Assembly: GCA_029255685.2 (NCBI GenBank)
Contig: CM055318.2
Span: 6,019,001 to 6,083,000, forward strand
Length of the DNA stretch: 64,000 nucleotides
Reading direction: 5' to 3'
DNA from: Silene conica
Lineage: Eukaryota; Streptophyta; Magnoliopsida; Caryophyllales; Caryophyllaceae
The notes beneath the pieces are model-generated. The model did no database searches. It had not been told where the DNA came from and worked only from the letters and a program-made list of their open reading frames with translations. Below are positions 11,929 through 22,690 of this stretch, piece after piece. Both the position numbers and the translations under genes were made by a program. Positions within the stretch are counted from its first letter, which is position 1, and the number at the start of each line of letters is the position of its first letter.

Positions 11929-13858
11929 AATTATTACTGGTATTAGTGTACGGAGGAGAGGTTGTTAGAAAGGGTAAAAAGGTAAGTGGCTTTTGGAAGG
12001 AAGAGAAGAGAAGAAAGGGAGAAAGGTGAATGAGAAGGGTGCCTAACTTTTAAGGGAGGATGTGCCTTTATTAAAAGGGTAGAACCTTGAAGGCGGTTTT
12101 TGGCGTCTTATTCAAAAACCCCTCTTCCTAATACGTATCGCACCTTTCGACTAAATCGAGCTGAATTAATTTGAATAGACTTGAGTCGGGTTGAATAAGA
12201 TATAATTGAAATAAGAGTTAATTTTGTGAACAGATGAATGAATAAGAATAATCGAAACTTAAAAGAAATAAACTAAAATGAATTAAAAATTAAAGAATTA
12301 CTTTTTCACATACCGGTTTTAATTAACATTCCATATGTCATGCCCTTTTCTAATTAACCTAATCAAATTAACTCAAATTTATACTTTGAAAGATTTGTCA
12401 TTTTGGTGGGATTCTTCTTGTCTTGGTTTTGTATATGGAACGGTTGGATTTGGCGATGTGATTGGGTTTGGGATGGCTGGAGTGGGTGTGGCGTTTTGGG
12501 GTTGGAACTGCTGGAGGTTAGACTGAGTGCGAGTGAATGGTTAGTTTGTCGACGGTGAATGGGTGGTGGTGGTTAGGAGGTAGTGTTGGTGGTGAAGGGA
12601 GATTTGGGAATGGAGAAAAAGAATTAATCGAGTGAACGAATGAGTAAAATGACAAGGGCAAAACTGTAAAAAGCGTATGTGAATGAGTAAAATCCGTATG
12701 TGTAAAAGCACGTTCCTAAAATTAAGTCAAAAAACAAGGTATGATAATCATCATGTTATTAAAGGTGGACATCCAATAAAATTGATTTAGTTCGAAAGAC
12801 CCGACCCGTACAATATGACATGTACTCAAATCAACACTTGAACTTAACCCGTATTTGAACTTGACATGCCCATATATTAGTAGATATGAATGTTAATTGT
12901 TGAAAATTAACTATTATCCTTGGATAACTTAATAATAATTTGCCGAAACCCGATCCGGTAAACCCGAAAATGACTCAAGTAAACCCATCTAGATTACTCA
13001 TTTACCTGGTTTAATTGTAGGAGTGTCTGATTATTAATTACTTGATCCAAATGAGTTAATCTCATCGAGTATGACTCGGATTAGTCTAGATTTGGGTTAT
13101 TTGATATTTCTAGCATTTGTTTAGAACCATTTAGGCCGTCTGATTTCGGGTTTTGATTAAAATAAGATGTTTTGTTACTTGTTAGAAAGGTTATTTCAGG
13201 ATAATGGGCATGTGCATGAATAAGCATTCGAAGCACATAGGATAGACAAGCCGCCCATATCAACCATTAGATTAACCGTTGTTATAAAGTTTCACACAAA
13301 TAACGTCCATATCAATCATTGGATTAACAACGTCGTTTTGATTAACGCGTTGATTGCGTTGTTAATGGTCCGTTGTTATTGCCTAAAATTGTGGTAGTGT
13401 CTATTATTAAGGTTGCGGTTCAAATTCAAATCTTTTGTCAAGTGATGATTGAATATAGGTCAGATCATTTAAGAATCGCGTTAATTTTATCAAAAAATAG
13501 TTAAGTACTCGTATATTGAGTTAGTAAGAAAGTAAAAAAGTTGATTGATTGGATAAATTTAGTATTGATTTAGGCATGTTGCAAGAAAAATTTGTACGAA
13601 GATTTGGATGAAAACATTATTGATGAACAGATAAAATATGATGGGATTATGGGGTTGTTTTTGTCTTAGAAGTGATAACTTAGGTCCCGTTTTGGCATTG
13701 GATGTTGAAAGTTATACAACATCTTTTATTATTATTGGGTAATAATGTAAAAGCATGGCAAGAATTTTGTATTTGAGTATCATAAAATGACAAACGACAT
13801 GTTATGGGTTTGATATTTTTTTTTGCTAAATAGAAAACCACAAGGGAAATATATTTAA
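11929..13858. other. Upstream region of the ICE1-like gene, intergenic
   Basis: The first 130 bp are purine-rich on the + strand, so CT-rich in the sense of the gene, and probably hold the 5' leader. Positions 12139-12300 hold a partial copy of the MITE family found at 6787-6995 (phrases TCGACTAAATCGAGCTGAATTAA and AAGAGTTAATTTTGTGAA). From 12400 on there is unassigned AT-rich sequence. I see no supported gene. Confidence 0.5.
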
Positions 13859-14756
13859 CTAGTGTAACACCCGTGAAAAATCACGGGGTTATATACGCTT
13901 ATTTTTAAAGATGACTATAAATCATTATATAACTAATTCTATTTCTTCGAATATGTGTACTTTTTAAAAATAAATAATATAATATCATTATCACGGGGTT
14001 GTCTCCTTTCGACCTTAACTGGGAACTTGGTAGTGTCGGAAGGCGTCATTGTGATGCGGGGAATATTTCTCAAAATTCTGTTAAAGTAATATTGCAGCTA
14101 TTAAAAATTCCGTGATTACGTGATTGAAAATTGGCAGGCTAAGATTACGTGATTATGTTAAAATTGGCAGCTATTAAAGATTGAAAGATCACACTAAGAT
14201 TCCGTGATTACGTTGATTAAAAAGGAATATTACCTTAGTAAGAATTGACTTAAATTGAAATCATATTTTGTTATCAATCACAAATCTTAATATTTAGTAA
14301 GAATTGATTAAAAAAAGAAATATTACGTGACATATTGGCCGAGAAATCTTGATATTACGGAACTTAATATTACGTGATATATTGATTAAAAAAAGAAATC
14401 TTAATATTACGAATCTTTGCTTAATAAACAAAATCACGTAGGACATTTTCTAATACAAAGTCTATATATTCCATAAATATTAAGATTCGTGATTCCAAAT
14501 GATCACACCTTTGTTATTCAAAAATCACGCATGACATTTTTCAAATACAAAGTCTATATATGCTATAAGTATTAATTTTGGATTTTTATACGATATTCCA
14601 AATGAATATCACGGTTGCTGACATGGCTAATTTTAATTGGCCGAGAAAAATTGAAATTGTGAGAGTGAATGAGAGGGCTTGAAATGTGGTTTTCTGAAAC
14701 CACATTGCGCCACGTCAGCGATTTAACATAATTCTTTAATATATATAATATAATGA
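13859..14756 (-). mobile_element. Non-autonomous Helitron, 898 bp
   Basis: Read on the minus strand it starts TCATTATATT, directly after a host A, and ends CTAG directly before a host T. A 3' hairpin (CCCGTGATTTTTCACGGG) lies about 10 bases before the CTAG. These are the Helitron hallmarks: 5' TC, a GC-rich hairpin, CTRR, insertion between A and T, and no duplication. GCTGACGTGGCGCAATGTGG near the 5' end resembles the other Helitrons in this window. There is no Rep/helicase coding sequence. Confidence 0.78.
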
Positions 14757-16124
14757 TTGGAACATAGTAGCTCCACCATAATTTTGGTATAAATTTTGTG
14801 CTTGTGAATAAAAAAAGTGATTATTGAGTCCCCTTGAATGTTGTGGCGGATCTGGGGAGGGAAAGGGAGGGTAGATGTCATCACGCGAATCACGCGACTC
14901 AAATTTTTCAGTTTTATGTATAAGTTAGCATTATGTTTTTACAATGTAATGATACCTGCTGACTGGTGTACTGGTAATGAAGATGAATGTTGGTTTGTAG
15001 ACACAAATTCATAGGTGATTTTGTGATATTTAATAATGTTACGTGCTTTTCATTGCTTATTATATTTAGATTTAGATTTATTTTCAATATTCTATTCAGA
15101 TATATGCATTTTTTTTTGTGATATTTAGTCATATTAATACGTAAATAAACGCAAATCAATATCGGAATTATGGTTAAAATAACCTGTGTCCTCCCAAAGC
15201 CAAATTCATGCATCCACCACCATTTGAATACAACCACGATAAATCACGGTCACCCTCAAAATATTATCTTACCTATCAAGAACCTTAATCCACAATATTA
15301 CTATTATTTCACAAGTTTACTTTTGCCAATTAGGCAATTAAGTTAAGATTTATTTTACAAAATGATGTTGCTTCAGTCACCGGTGGATTTGGGGTGTATA
15401 GAATAGGTAAGTATCACCCTGCCATATAAAAATAAGAATATTTTTCTAAGCATAAATTTTATAAAAATGTGTTGGGTTTAGTGGTTAAAAAGGACTATAT
15501 ATGAGATGTTTAGTGAGGTCTAAAGTTCAAATCTAATAAGAGTTTTTTTTAGCAAAATTTGTTTTATTTCACCAAACTTTTCTTTCTTTTTTCTTGTTTT
15601 CCAACACACTTACAACCCTAATGATATCTTCATTCACATAATTTCTTTTGTGGGATAAATATTTTTCTACCAATTACGGAAAAAAAATTGTGTCCTCCCA
15701 AAACAAAAGTTTTGCATTCGTTCCTGGCTTCAGTCATGGACATGGATATAAAAATGTATCAACCCTCTCCAGTCTCCATCAATGCTCGCGCGAGTTCAAT
15801 GGTGGGAGTTTGAGTGGGGATTGTGATGGTTAATGGTGAAGTTCGGTGGTTTATGGGATGTTAACTGAGATAGAGTTGATATACGAATTAAAAAAACGAG
15901 AGGTATTTTGGTTATAGAAACAAAAAAATATAGCAAACGTTAGCAATATTTTGGGTATGGGGAAATTCGAAAATTGGAAATTGTTTTATTCACAGTTGAG
16001 AATCAATTTAAAATTCACAAAACTTATCGTCTTCTCCTATTAACTACAAGTAGTTTTATTCCACAAAAAGGATTATACAACTAGATGTATAATAGCATCG
16101 TACAACTATGTTGTATTTTATTGA
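14757..16124. other. Intergenic AT-rich stretch with repeat fragments
   Basis: Near 14837 a phrase (TGGCGGATCTGGGGAGGG) matches the end of the hAT element found complete at 31834-32445, so this is probably a truncated copy. Positions 15938-16045 repeat, with divergence, at about 28670-28765. No supported gene is present. It ends in the target site ATTGA (16120-16124) of the copia element. Confidence 0.5.
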
Positions 16125-16494
16125 TATGGGACTGGCACACTAGAGCAGGAAGAGGATTCATCAGACACAGTGGCTGCAGCAACGAGTGGTTCAGAGCAAA
16201 CGAAAATATGTGGCTCAGAGTCATCCAAGGAGTTTGTTATTCATAACAAACTTCCACATATTTAGGAGGTTGTTAGAAATTAGTTAGAAGGTTGTTACTA
16301 GATATTTTGAGAAGATATTTTGTTTTCTTTCCTGTATATATACATACATAAGTGTAATGATATTTGTACATAATACAATACACATTTTATTTACATTCGT
16401 CTCTACCATTCATTCAGTTTCTTTACATTGTTCTGTAATAGAGCTTGAGTATCCTACAATGGCGTCTTTGTGTCATTCAATTCATCATTTTACA
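16125..16494 (+). repeat. Left LTR of the copia element
   Basis: It begins TATGGGACTGG and ends CATTTTACA. A TATATATA stretch at 16335-16342 is the likely LTR promoter element. The termini are TA...CA rather than the usual TG...CA; the exact target duplication on both sides supports this boundary. Confidence 0.93.
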
Positions 16495-16507
16495 TGGTAT
16501 CACACCT
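16495..16507 (+). promoter_or_regulatory. Primer-binding site of the copia element
   Basis: TGGTATCACACC directly follows the LTR. It matches the initiator tRNA-Met site TGGTATCAGAGCC for eight bases and then diverges. Confidence 0.75.
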
Positions 16508-16558
16508 ATACCAGCTTTGACATCTTCACGACACAATCAGTGGTGGAGACGTGACTCG

Positions 16559-19500
16559 ATGGTGAGGTGCTGGTTGGTTAATGGTATGGAACCTGAATTC
16601 AGAGAAGGTTTTGTATGTTGCAAGACTGCAAAACATCTATGGGGAGAGGTTCTTGAGAGGTATGGACAGATGAATGGACCTCTACTATTTCAATTGAAGA
16701 AAGATTTAAGGAATGTGGAGCAAGACAAGAGTTCAGTTGCAGAATATTTCTGCAAACTGAAACGTTTTTGGGATGAGATAGATGAAATAGAAGGCTTTCC
16801 AGATTGTACCTGTGGAGTCCTTGCTAAATGCACTTGTAATCTGCTGAAACAGATGCAAGAAAAGGCCTCCATGGAAAAGGTACTTACCTTCCTAATGGGA
16901 TTGAGTGACAACTTTGATACACTGAAGTCCCAAATATTGTCAATGGAGCCTCTGCCTCCAATTAACAAGGTCTATTCAATAGTTCAACGAATTGAGTCAC
17001 AAAAACAGATCTCTAATGTCATGAATTCTGCTCATGACATGAGTGCCTTGTACTCGAATAAACAAGGTCATCCATACAACAATCACACAGCAACTCAACA
17101 AACTGGTGGCTATCAGAGGGAGAAAAAGAACAAATCTGACAAGAGATGGTGCACACATTGCACTAAGTCTGGTCATACCAGGGATTCGTGTTTTGTTTTG
17201 CATCCAGAAATAAAGGCCAAGTATCTGGCTAGGTTTTCTGGAAATGCACGAGTTGAGAATGAGAATAATCATTCTGTTAGTGTCTCAGACACTCCTATGG
17301 AGTTTTCAGTTGGACCACCACATATGGAATACAACACTCAACAGCCTGTTGTTCATACTGAGATTGTGAATACTGTATTACAACAAGTAATGCAGTTGTT
17401 ACAGCAAGGAAAACAGACTGTGAATGCTGGTGTTCCTGAATGTTCCAATGCATCAGTCAACTTTGCAGGTAAAACTGATGCTTTAGTCACTAATGCTCTT
17501 ACTGTTACCTGCAATTTTGATGCATATGACTGGATTATAGACTCTGGAGCAAGTGACCATATGACAGCCCATAAGAACTACTTTTCTCTCATCAGACCTC
17601 TAAGTAAACCCATTATTGTGGGGTTACCAGATGGGTCAAGCAAAATTGTTCGTTATGTGGGCAACATACAATTACATCCTTCATTTACTCTATATGATGT
17701 GCTTTATGTCCCTGAGTTCAAGCATAATCTGTTGTCAGTGGGCAAGTTGTTATCTACATCTAATATGTTGATTCATTTCTCTGTGGATAAATGCTACATT
17801 CAGGACCTTGCCTCTAACAAAACCGTGGATATTGGACAAAAGGAGGCAGGTCTCTATAAGTTGAAGCCTGGTCACTTGAAGAATAAGTTTTCTGCTCACC
17901 AAATTAGTTCACCCTCTACTAGTCATTGTAATAATTCTACCAATAAATCTAGTATTAAGATTGATGTTCATCATGCTAGATTGGGGCATACCTCACTGAC
18001 CAAGATGCATCACATTAGAGATGTCAATTGTACTAGTTTGAAGTCATATCACTGTGACACTTGTTCTTTGGCAAAAATGCACATGTTACCATTCACTCGT
18101 AGTGATTCAAGAGCTGCAGGTCTTTTTGATTTAATCCACATTGATTTGTGGGGCCATTATAAGACTCCTGCTCTTACGGGAGCACACTATTTTCTCACGA
18201 TTGTTGATGACCACTCACGAACTACTTGGACTTTCTTGCTTAAATATAAAACTGAGGTGTCTAAAACTATTCAAAACTTTCTGAATCAAGTTCATACTCA
18301 GTTTGGAAAGATAGTCAAAGTGGTTAGGAGTGATAATGGCACAGAAATCTTCCAAGATGCTTGTTCTCAACTATTTCATTCTAAAGGTATTATACATCAA
18401 AGAAGTGCCCCTTATACTCCCCAACAAAATGGTAGAGTAGAAAGGAAGCACAGGCATTTGGTTGAGACATCTCGTGCTCTTATGCTGTATGCTAACTTAC
18501 CCAAGAAGTTCTGGGGAGAGTGTTTGTTAGCTGCAACATATCTGATCAATAAGATGCCTTCAGTTGTTCTTAATTGGAAATCACCCTATGAAGTCCTTCT
18601 TGGCAGATATCCATCTTATGATGAGCTCAGAATCATAGGATGTCTTTGTTATGTTCTAGATTCTACACCCCACAAAGATAAATTTGATGCTAAGGGAGTT
18701 AGATGCTTATTCTTGGGATATCCCTATGGTCAAAAGGCTTACAAGGTGTATGACTTACTCAATCACAAGATTCTCATCAGCAGGCATGTTATTTTTCATG
18801 AAGATATTTTTCCCTTTTGTATTGCTCAGCAACAAGAGAGTTCTTCACTTTCTAAGCCTTCCTTATTTCCTAATTCTGCTTCTAATACTATGGATGATGA
18901 TTCTGCTGTCTTCTCATTTCCTTCTATTTTAACAACAAGAAGCCAGGGTGAGTCTGGTTCTTCTGCAGAATATGACCAACGTTCTGGTTCCTTGTCTGGT
19001 TCTGGCTCTTCACCAGATAGACCTTCTATTCCTGCATCTCCTGACATTAATCCTGCAGACCTTCTCAGGAATTTTTCAACAGAAAACAACACTAATGCTC
19101 TTCCTGCAGACAATATCAGAAAATCCTCCAGAACAAGACATGCACCTTCTTACCTGCAGGATTTTGTTTGTCCTACCTTATCAGTCACTGGTTCAGCATC
19201 TTTCAGTGTCTTTGATACTTCCACTTATCCTAATGATTATCAAGCATCACTGAATCATGTTATGTGTACCAGTGAACCTACAACTTACTCTCAAGCACAG
19301 ACGGATCCATTATGGGTAGCTGCTATGGACAAAGAAATCCAAGCATTAGAAGAGAATGGGACTTGGGATATGGCACCGTTGCCATCTGGTTTCAAACCCA
19401 TTGGCTCTAAGTGGGTGTACAAAGTCAAGTTCAATCCTGATGGGTCTATAGAAAGGTATAAAGCACGCCTTGTGGCAAAGGGGTTTACTCAAGTTGAAGG

Positions 19501-20944
19501 CAAAGATTACAAATCCACATTCAGCCCCGTTGCAAAATTCAGCACTGTAAGGGTACTTCTCTCAATTGCAGCTTCTAAATCATGGCCAATTTACCAATTA
19601 GACATTAATAATGCATTTCTTCATGGCTATTTAGAAGAAGAAATCTATATGCATCCTCCATCTGGTTATACTAAAGGCAAACCTGGTGAATTTTGTCGCC
19701 TAAAACGTTCACTATATGGGCTTAAACAAGCCTCTCGTCAATGGAATATTGAACTCACACGACTATTGATTTCTAAAGGTTTCACTCAATCTAAGAATGA
19801 TTATTCATTGTTCATCAAAACCATGGATAATTCAATAGTTGTTGTTCTTGCATATGTGGATGATCTTCTGATTACTGGTGATAATCTGCCGATTATACAA
19901 GATCTTAAGCTTGCTTTGGATTCAGCATTTACTATCAAGGATTTGGGGTTGATTCGTTATTTTCTGGGGTTAGAAATTATAAGATCACATGAAGGTTTGT
20001 TAGTTAATCAACGAAAATATGTCCTGGACATACTTCGTGATAATCTAATGGAAAATTGTAAGCCTGCCTCATTCCCTCTTCCTCGTGGTTTGCGCTTGTC
20101 AGTTGATGAGGGAGACTTGATTTCTGAACCAGAAATCTACAGGCGTTTAGTTGGCAAGATGTTGTACCTCAATCTTACTAGGCCTGACCTTTCTTATTGT
20201 GTACAACACTTGAGTCAATTCTTGAGTGCCCCACGCTTGCCTCACTTACAGGCAGCTCTACACGTTGTTCGTTATCTAAAGGGTACTATTGATGCTGCAC
20301 TTTTCTATCCTACTGGCAATGATCTGAACTTAAGAGCATTCTGTGATGCTGACTGGGGTTCATGTCAGTATAGCTGCAAATCCCTCACTGGTCATTGTGT
20401 TTTCTTGGGTCAGTCTCTCATTTCTTGGAAAACCAAGAAGCAAAAGACTGTTTCCAAGTCATCTGCTGAGTCTGAATATAGGGCTATGTCGTACACTGCT
20501 AGTGAGTTGGTTTGGTTATATTCTCTGTTAACAGATTTTCAGATTGAGTCTCATCTTCCTATTCAACTCAACTGTGACAACAAGGCAGCCCAACATATTG
20601 CGACCAATCCTGTGTTCCATGAACGCACTAAACACTTGAACATAGATTGCCATTACATTCGTGAGAAAGTTCAGACAGGATTCATCTCTACTGCTCATGT
20701 TTCATCCAGTATGCAACTGGCTGATCTTATGACAAAGCCCCTAGGACAACAACAACATTTCTTCCTTGCATCCAAGTTGGGTTTGCACTTCGTTTCCTCT
20801 AGCAAATCCATCTTGAGGGGGCTATGGGACTGGCACACTAGAGCAGGAAGAGGATTCATCAGAGACAGTGGCTGCAGCAACGAGTGGTTCAGAGCAAACG
20901 AAAATATGTGGCTCAGAGTCATCCAAGGAGTTTGTTATTCATAA
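16559..20944 (+). CDS. Copia gag-pol polyprotein, open throughout, gag N-terminus missing
   Basis: The first ATG in frame (16559) gives 1461 codons, and the frame is also open upstream into the LTR. In order it shows: a gag core (EKASMEKVLTFLMGLSD region); a zinc knuckle CTHCTKSGHTRDSC (C-X2-C-X4-H-X4-C); protease DSGA; the HHCC part of integrase (HARLGHTSLTKMH and CDTC); the integrase catalytic core with HIDLWG, VRSDNGTE and QQNGRVERKH; RT with QLDINNAFLHG and YVDDLLITG; and RNase H with CDADWG and SAESEYRAM. About 60-80 residues that normally precede the gag core are absent, because only about 65 nt separate the primer site from the middle of the gag domain. The frame runs through the polypurine tract and ends 41 codons inside the right LTR. 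The gene can be read but its gag is probably defective, so mobilisation would need help from a related copy. Confidence 0.93.
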   Translation: MVRCWLVNGMEPEFREGFVCCKTAKHLWGEVLERYGQMNGPLLFQLKKDLRNVEQDKSSVAEYFCKLKRFWDEIDEIEGFPDCTCGVLAKCTCNLLKQMQEKASMEKVLTFLMGLSDNFDTLKSQILSMEPLPPINKVYSIVQRIESQKQISNVMNSAHDMSALYSNKQGHPYNNHTATQQTGGYQREKKNKSDKRWCTHCTKSGHTRDSCFVLHPEIKAKYLARFSGNARVENENNHSVSVSDTPMEFSVGPPHMEYNTQQPVVHTEIVNTVLQQVMQLLQQGKQTVNAGVPECSNASVNFAGKTDALVTNALTVTCNFDAYDWIIDSGASDHMTAHKNYFSLIRPLSKPIIVGLPDGSSKIVRYVGNIQLHPSFTLYDVLYVPEFKHNLLSVGKLLSTSNMLIHFSVDKCYIQDLASNKTVDIGQKEAGLYKLKPGHLKNKFSAHQISSPSTSHCNNSTNKSSIKIDVHHARLGHTSLTKMHHIRDVNCTSLKSYHCDTCSLAKMHMLPFTRSDSRAAGLFDLIHIDLWGHYKTPALTGAHYFLTIVDDHSRTTWTFLLKYKTEVSKTIQNFLNQVHTQFGKIVKVVRSDNGTEIFQDACSQLFHSKGIIHQRSAPYTPQQNGRVERKHRHLVETSRALMLYANLPKKFWGECLLAATYLINKMPSVVLNWKSPYEVLLGRYPSYDELRIIGCLCYVLDSTPHKDKFDAKGVRCLFLGYPYGQKAYKVYDLLNHKILISRHVIFHEDIFPFCIAQQQESSSLSKPSLFPNSASNTMDDDSAVFSFPSILTTRSQGESGSSAEYDQRSGSLSGSGSSPDRPSIPASPDINPADLLRNFSTENNTNALPADNIRKSSRTRHAPSYLQDFVCPTLSVTGSASFSVFDTSTYPNDYQASLNHVMCTSEPTTYSQAQTDPLWVAAMDKEIQALEENGTWDMAPLPSGFKPIGSKWVYKVKFNPDGSIERYKARLVAKGFTQVEGKDYKSTFSPVAKFSTVRVLLSIAASKSWPIYQLDINNAFLHGYLEEEIYMHPPSGYTKGKPGEFCRLKRSLYGLKQASRQWNIELTRLLISKGFTQSKNDYSLFIKTMDNSIVVVLAYVDDLLITGDNLPIIQDLKLALDSAFTIKDLGLIRYFLGLEIIRSHEGLLVNQRKYVLDILRDNLMENCKPASFPLPRGLRLSVDEGDLISEPEIYRRLVGKMLYLNLTRPDLSYCVQHLSQFLSAPRLPHLQAALHVVRYLKGTIDAALFYPTGNDLNLRAFCDADWGSCQYSCKSLTGHCVFLGQSLISWKTKKQKTVSKSSAESEYRAMSYTASELVWLYSLLTDFQIESHLPIQLNCDNKAAQHIATNPVFHERTKHLNIDCHYIREKVQTGFISTAHVSSSMQLADLMTKPLGQQQHFFLASKLGLHFVSSSKSILRGLWDWHTRAGRGFIRDSGCSNEWFRANENMWLRVIQGVCYS
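20811..20822 (+). promoter_or_regulatory. Polypurine tract of the copia element
   Basis: CTTGAGGGGGC directly precedes the right LTR. It lies within the coding frame, which is usual in plant copia elements. Confidence 0.8.
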
Positions 20945-21192
20945 TAAACTTCCACATATTTAGGAGGTTGTTAGAAATTAGTTAGAAGGTTGTTACTAGA
21001 TATTTTGAGAAGATATTTTGTTTTCTTTCCTGTATATATACATACATAAGTGTAATGATATTTGTACATAATACAATACACATTTTATTTACATTCGTCT
21101 CTACCATTCATTCAGTTTCTTTACATTGTTCTGTAATAGAGCTTGAGTATCCTACAATGGCGTCTTTGTGTCATTCAATTCATCATTTTACA
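20823..21192 (+). repeat. Right LTR of the copia element
   Basis: It is the same length as the left LTR, with two substitutions (AGAGAC for AGACAC, and ATAATAAA for ATAACAAA). It is followed by the target duplication ATTGA. It contributes the last 41 codons and the stop of the polyprotein frame. Confidence 0.95.
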
Positions 21193-21397
21193 ATTGAGCT
21201 TATGTGTATATTTGTTGAGCTTGTAAACTATTTTGAGTTATATTTTAGTTTTTTTTAATATTAAAATTAAAATATAGTTTAACTTATATGTATTGTGTTT
21301 TAGTTGTATAATAATTTTCGATTCTCAATATTTTCTCAAGCTTTCATAAATTTTACCATATAGCTCATATTCTTTCTAATAAAGCTCGAATTTTCTA

Positions 21398-21584
21398 TTT
21401 TTTTTTGGTTTAAACCGGGGTGTCCACTGTCGACAACTGTGTATAATCCCCTCGCCGCGGGTGCTCTCACGAAGAGGTAAACGGCTGGCCAAAGTATTGC
21501 TCAATTCCCATGGGCAGGGATCGAACCCCTGACCTCATGGTTAAGGGATGAGGTGAGCAACCACCACACCAAACACATTTGGTT
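21398..21584 (-). mobile_element. tRNA-derived SINE
   Basis: A perfect 12-bp duplication, TCGAATTTTCTA, flanks it (21386-21397 and 21585-21596). On the minus strand it starts near GTGTTTGGTGTGGTGGTTGCTC, which holds a polymerase III box A-like block. A box B-like GGTTCGATCCC follows, and it ends in GGTTTAAACC plus an A-rich tail, seen as T-rich on the + strand at 21398-21406. It is about 187 bp, a usual size for a plant SINE, with no coding sequence. Confidence 0.85.
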
Positions 21585-21946
21585 TCGAATTTTCTATAAA
21601 AAGCTCAAAATATGTACAGAAAATTGTATACATCTGGTGGTATAATCCGTTTATTGGTTTTATTCCCGTACAAAAAATTAAAGGTTGATTTTTAAATAAC
21701 ACTAATTTTAACCCGTGCAAAATTGCGCGGGTATAGTTGTAAGAACCTCGATATAGTGATTAATATTTAAAATGTTAAACCAAAATACATTTATATTTTA
21801 TATTCTATTTATTTTTTAATGATAATATTTTAAAGGGTTATTTAACATCAATACTCCAAACTATAAGGTGTTTTCTCGTAATGATCCAAACTTTGAATTC
21901 CCTATTCTCAAAATATACTTGCTCAATTTTTGACCTGTTATACTAA

Positions 21947-22249
21947 GGGGTCGTTTGGTTACCCACTAAAAAACTTAGTAATTTAAATTCACGTGAATTG
22001 CTAAATTGACCTCTTGTTTGGTTACCCCAATTCACGTGAATTTGTACTTCCCATGAATTTGCAATTCCTCCATAATGGAGGAAGTGGCTTACCCAGGCCC
22101 CCTAGGTGAGTGAGAATGCTTACATGAATTGCATTTCCTACCTAGTAAGTAGTAACCAAACAACATTTTCTAATTCACGTGAATTTTAAAATTATGTGTT
22201 TTACGACTTCTTAAGCAATACGAATTCCTACATGTAACCAAACGACTCC
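21947..22249. repeat. Tourist-like (PIF/Harbinger) MITE
   Basis: The inverted repeats are GGGGTCGTTTGGTTAC at the left and GTAACCAAACGACTCC at the right, with one mismatch in 16. The 3-bp duplication TAA lies on both sides (21944-21946, 22250-22252). It is 303 bp with no coding sequence. The left end of a related element recurs at about 34735. Confidence 0.82.
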
Positions 22250-22344
22250 TAAGTTAAAATTGACGTGGCATTCATATGGATTCAATGTGGCATTGGCATT
22301 GCACTAATACACCCTTTAATTAGTTACCGAAATTACTTATTCAG

Positions 22345-22499
22345 TAAGTCTCTTTTATAACGGTATATCCGTCGCAAATTTTTAATTGGTCAAATTCTTT
22401 TATTTGGGTAAATAAGACAAAGTAAAAGATTTTAATTGGCAATGGATAATATTTAACCTGTCATATGTTTACGACGGATACGGTCACAAATGAGGACTT
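22345..22499. repeat. Small MITE of the TAAGTCTC/ACGGAT family
   Basis: The ends are TAAGTCTCTTTTATAACGG at the left and ACGGTCACAAATGAGGACTTA at the right, forming imperfect inverted repeats. Similar elements occur at 34344-34528, 38381-38508 and 38982-39149. Confidence 0.5.
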
Positions 22500-22690
22500 A
22501 CTACCTTTCCTATATCTCGTCCTCAATCAAATTAAAGTTTCATAATTAATTATGTAGGTTTATGTGCCAATAATAAAATTTAGTATGGGACGTAAATCAT
22601 TGCTACCCTTATGAGAATTACGGAAATCAAGATGCCTCAAATTTTCCTTTCTATTAAGGAGGCCATAAAATTATTGAAATTTGGAATGTA

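Larger units (their letters stand above)
16125..21192 (+). mobile_element. Complete young Ty1/copia LTR retrotransposon
   Basis: The element is 5,068 bp. Its two 370-bp LTRs (16125-16494 and 20823-21192) differ at only two bases that I can find. The 5-bp target duplication ATTGA flanks it at 16120-16124 and 21193-21197. A primer-binding site follows the left LTR and a polypurine tract precedes the right one. One long open frame encodes gag-protease-integrase-RT-RNase H. The domain order, with integrase before RT, defines copia. The two differences indicate a recent insertion, but gag lacks its N-terminal part. Confidence 0.96.

Noticed and set aside
21510..21590. tRNA gene (GATCGAACCCCTGACC phrase)
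   Set aside because: It belongs to the tRNA-derived head of the SINE at 21398-21584. The full tRNA structure is not present.
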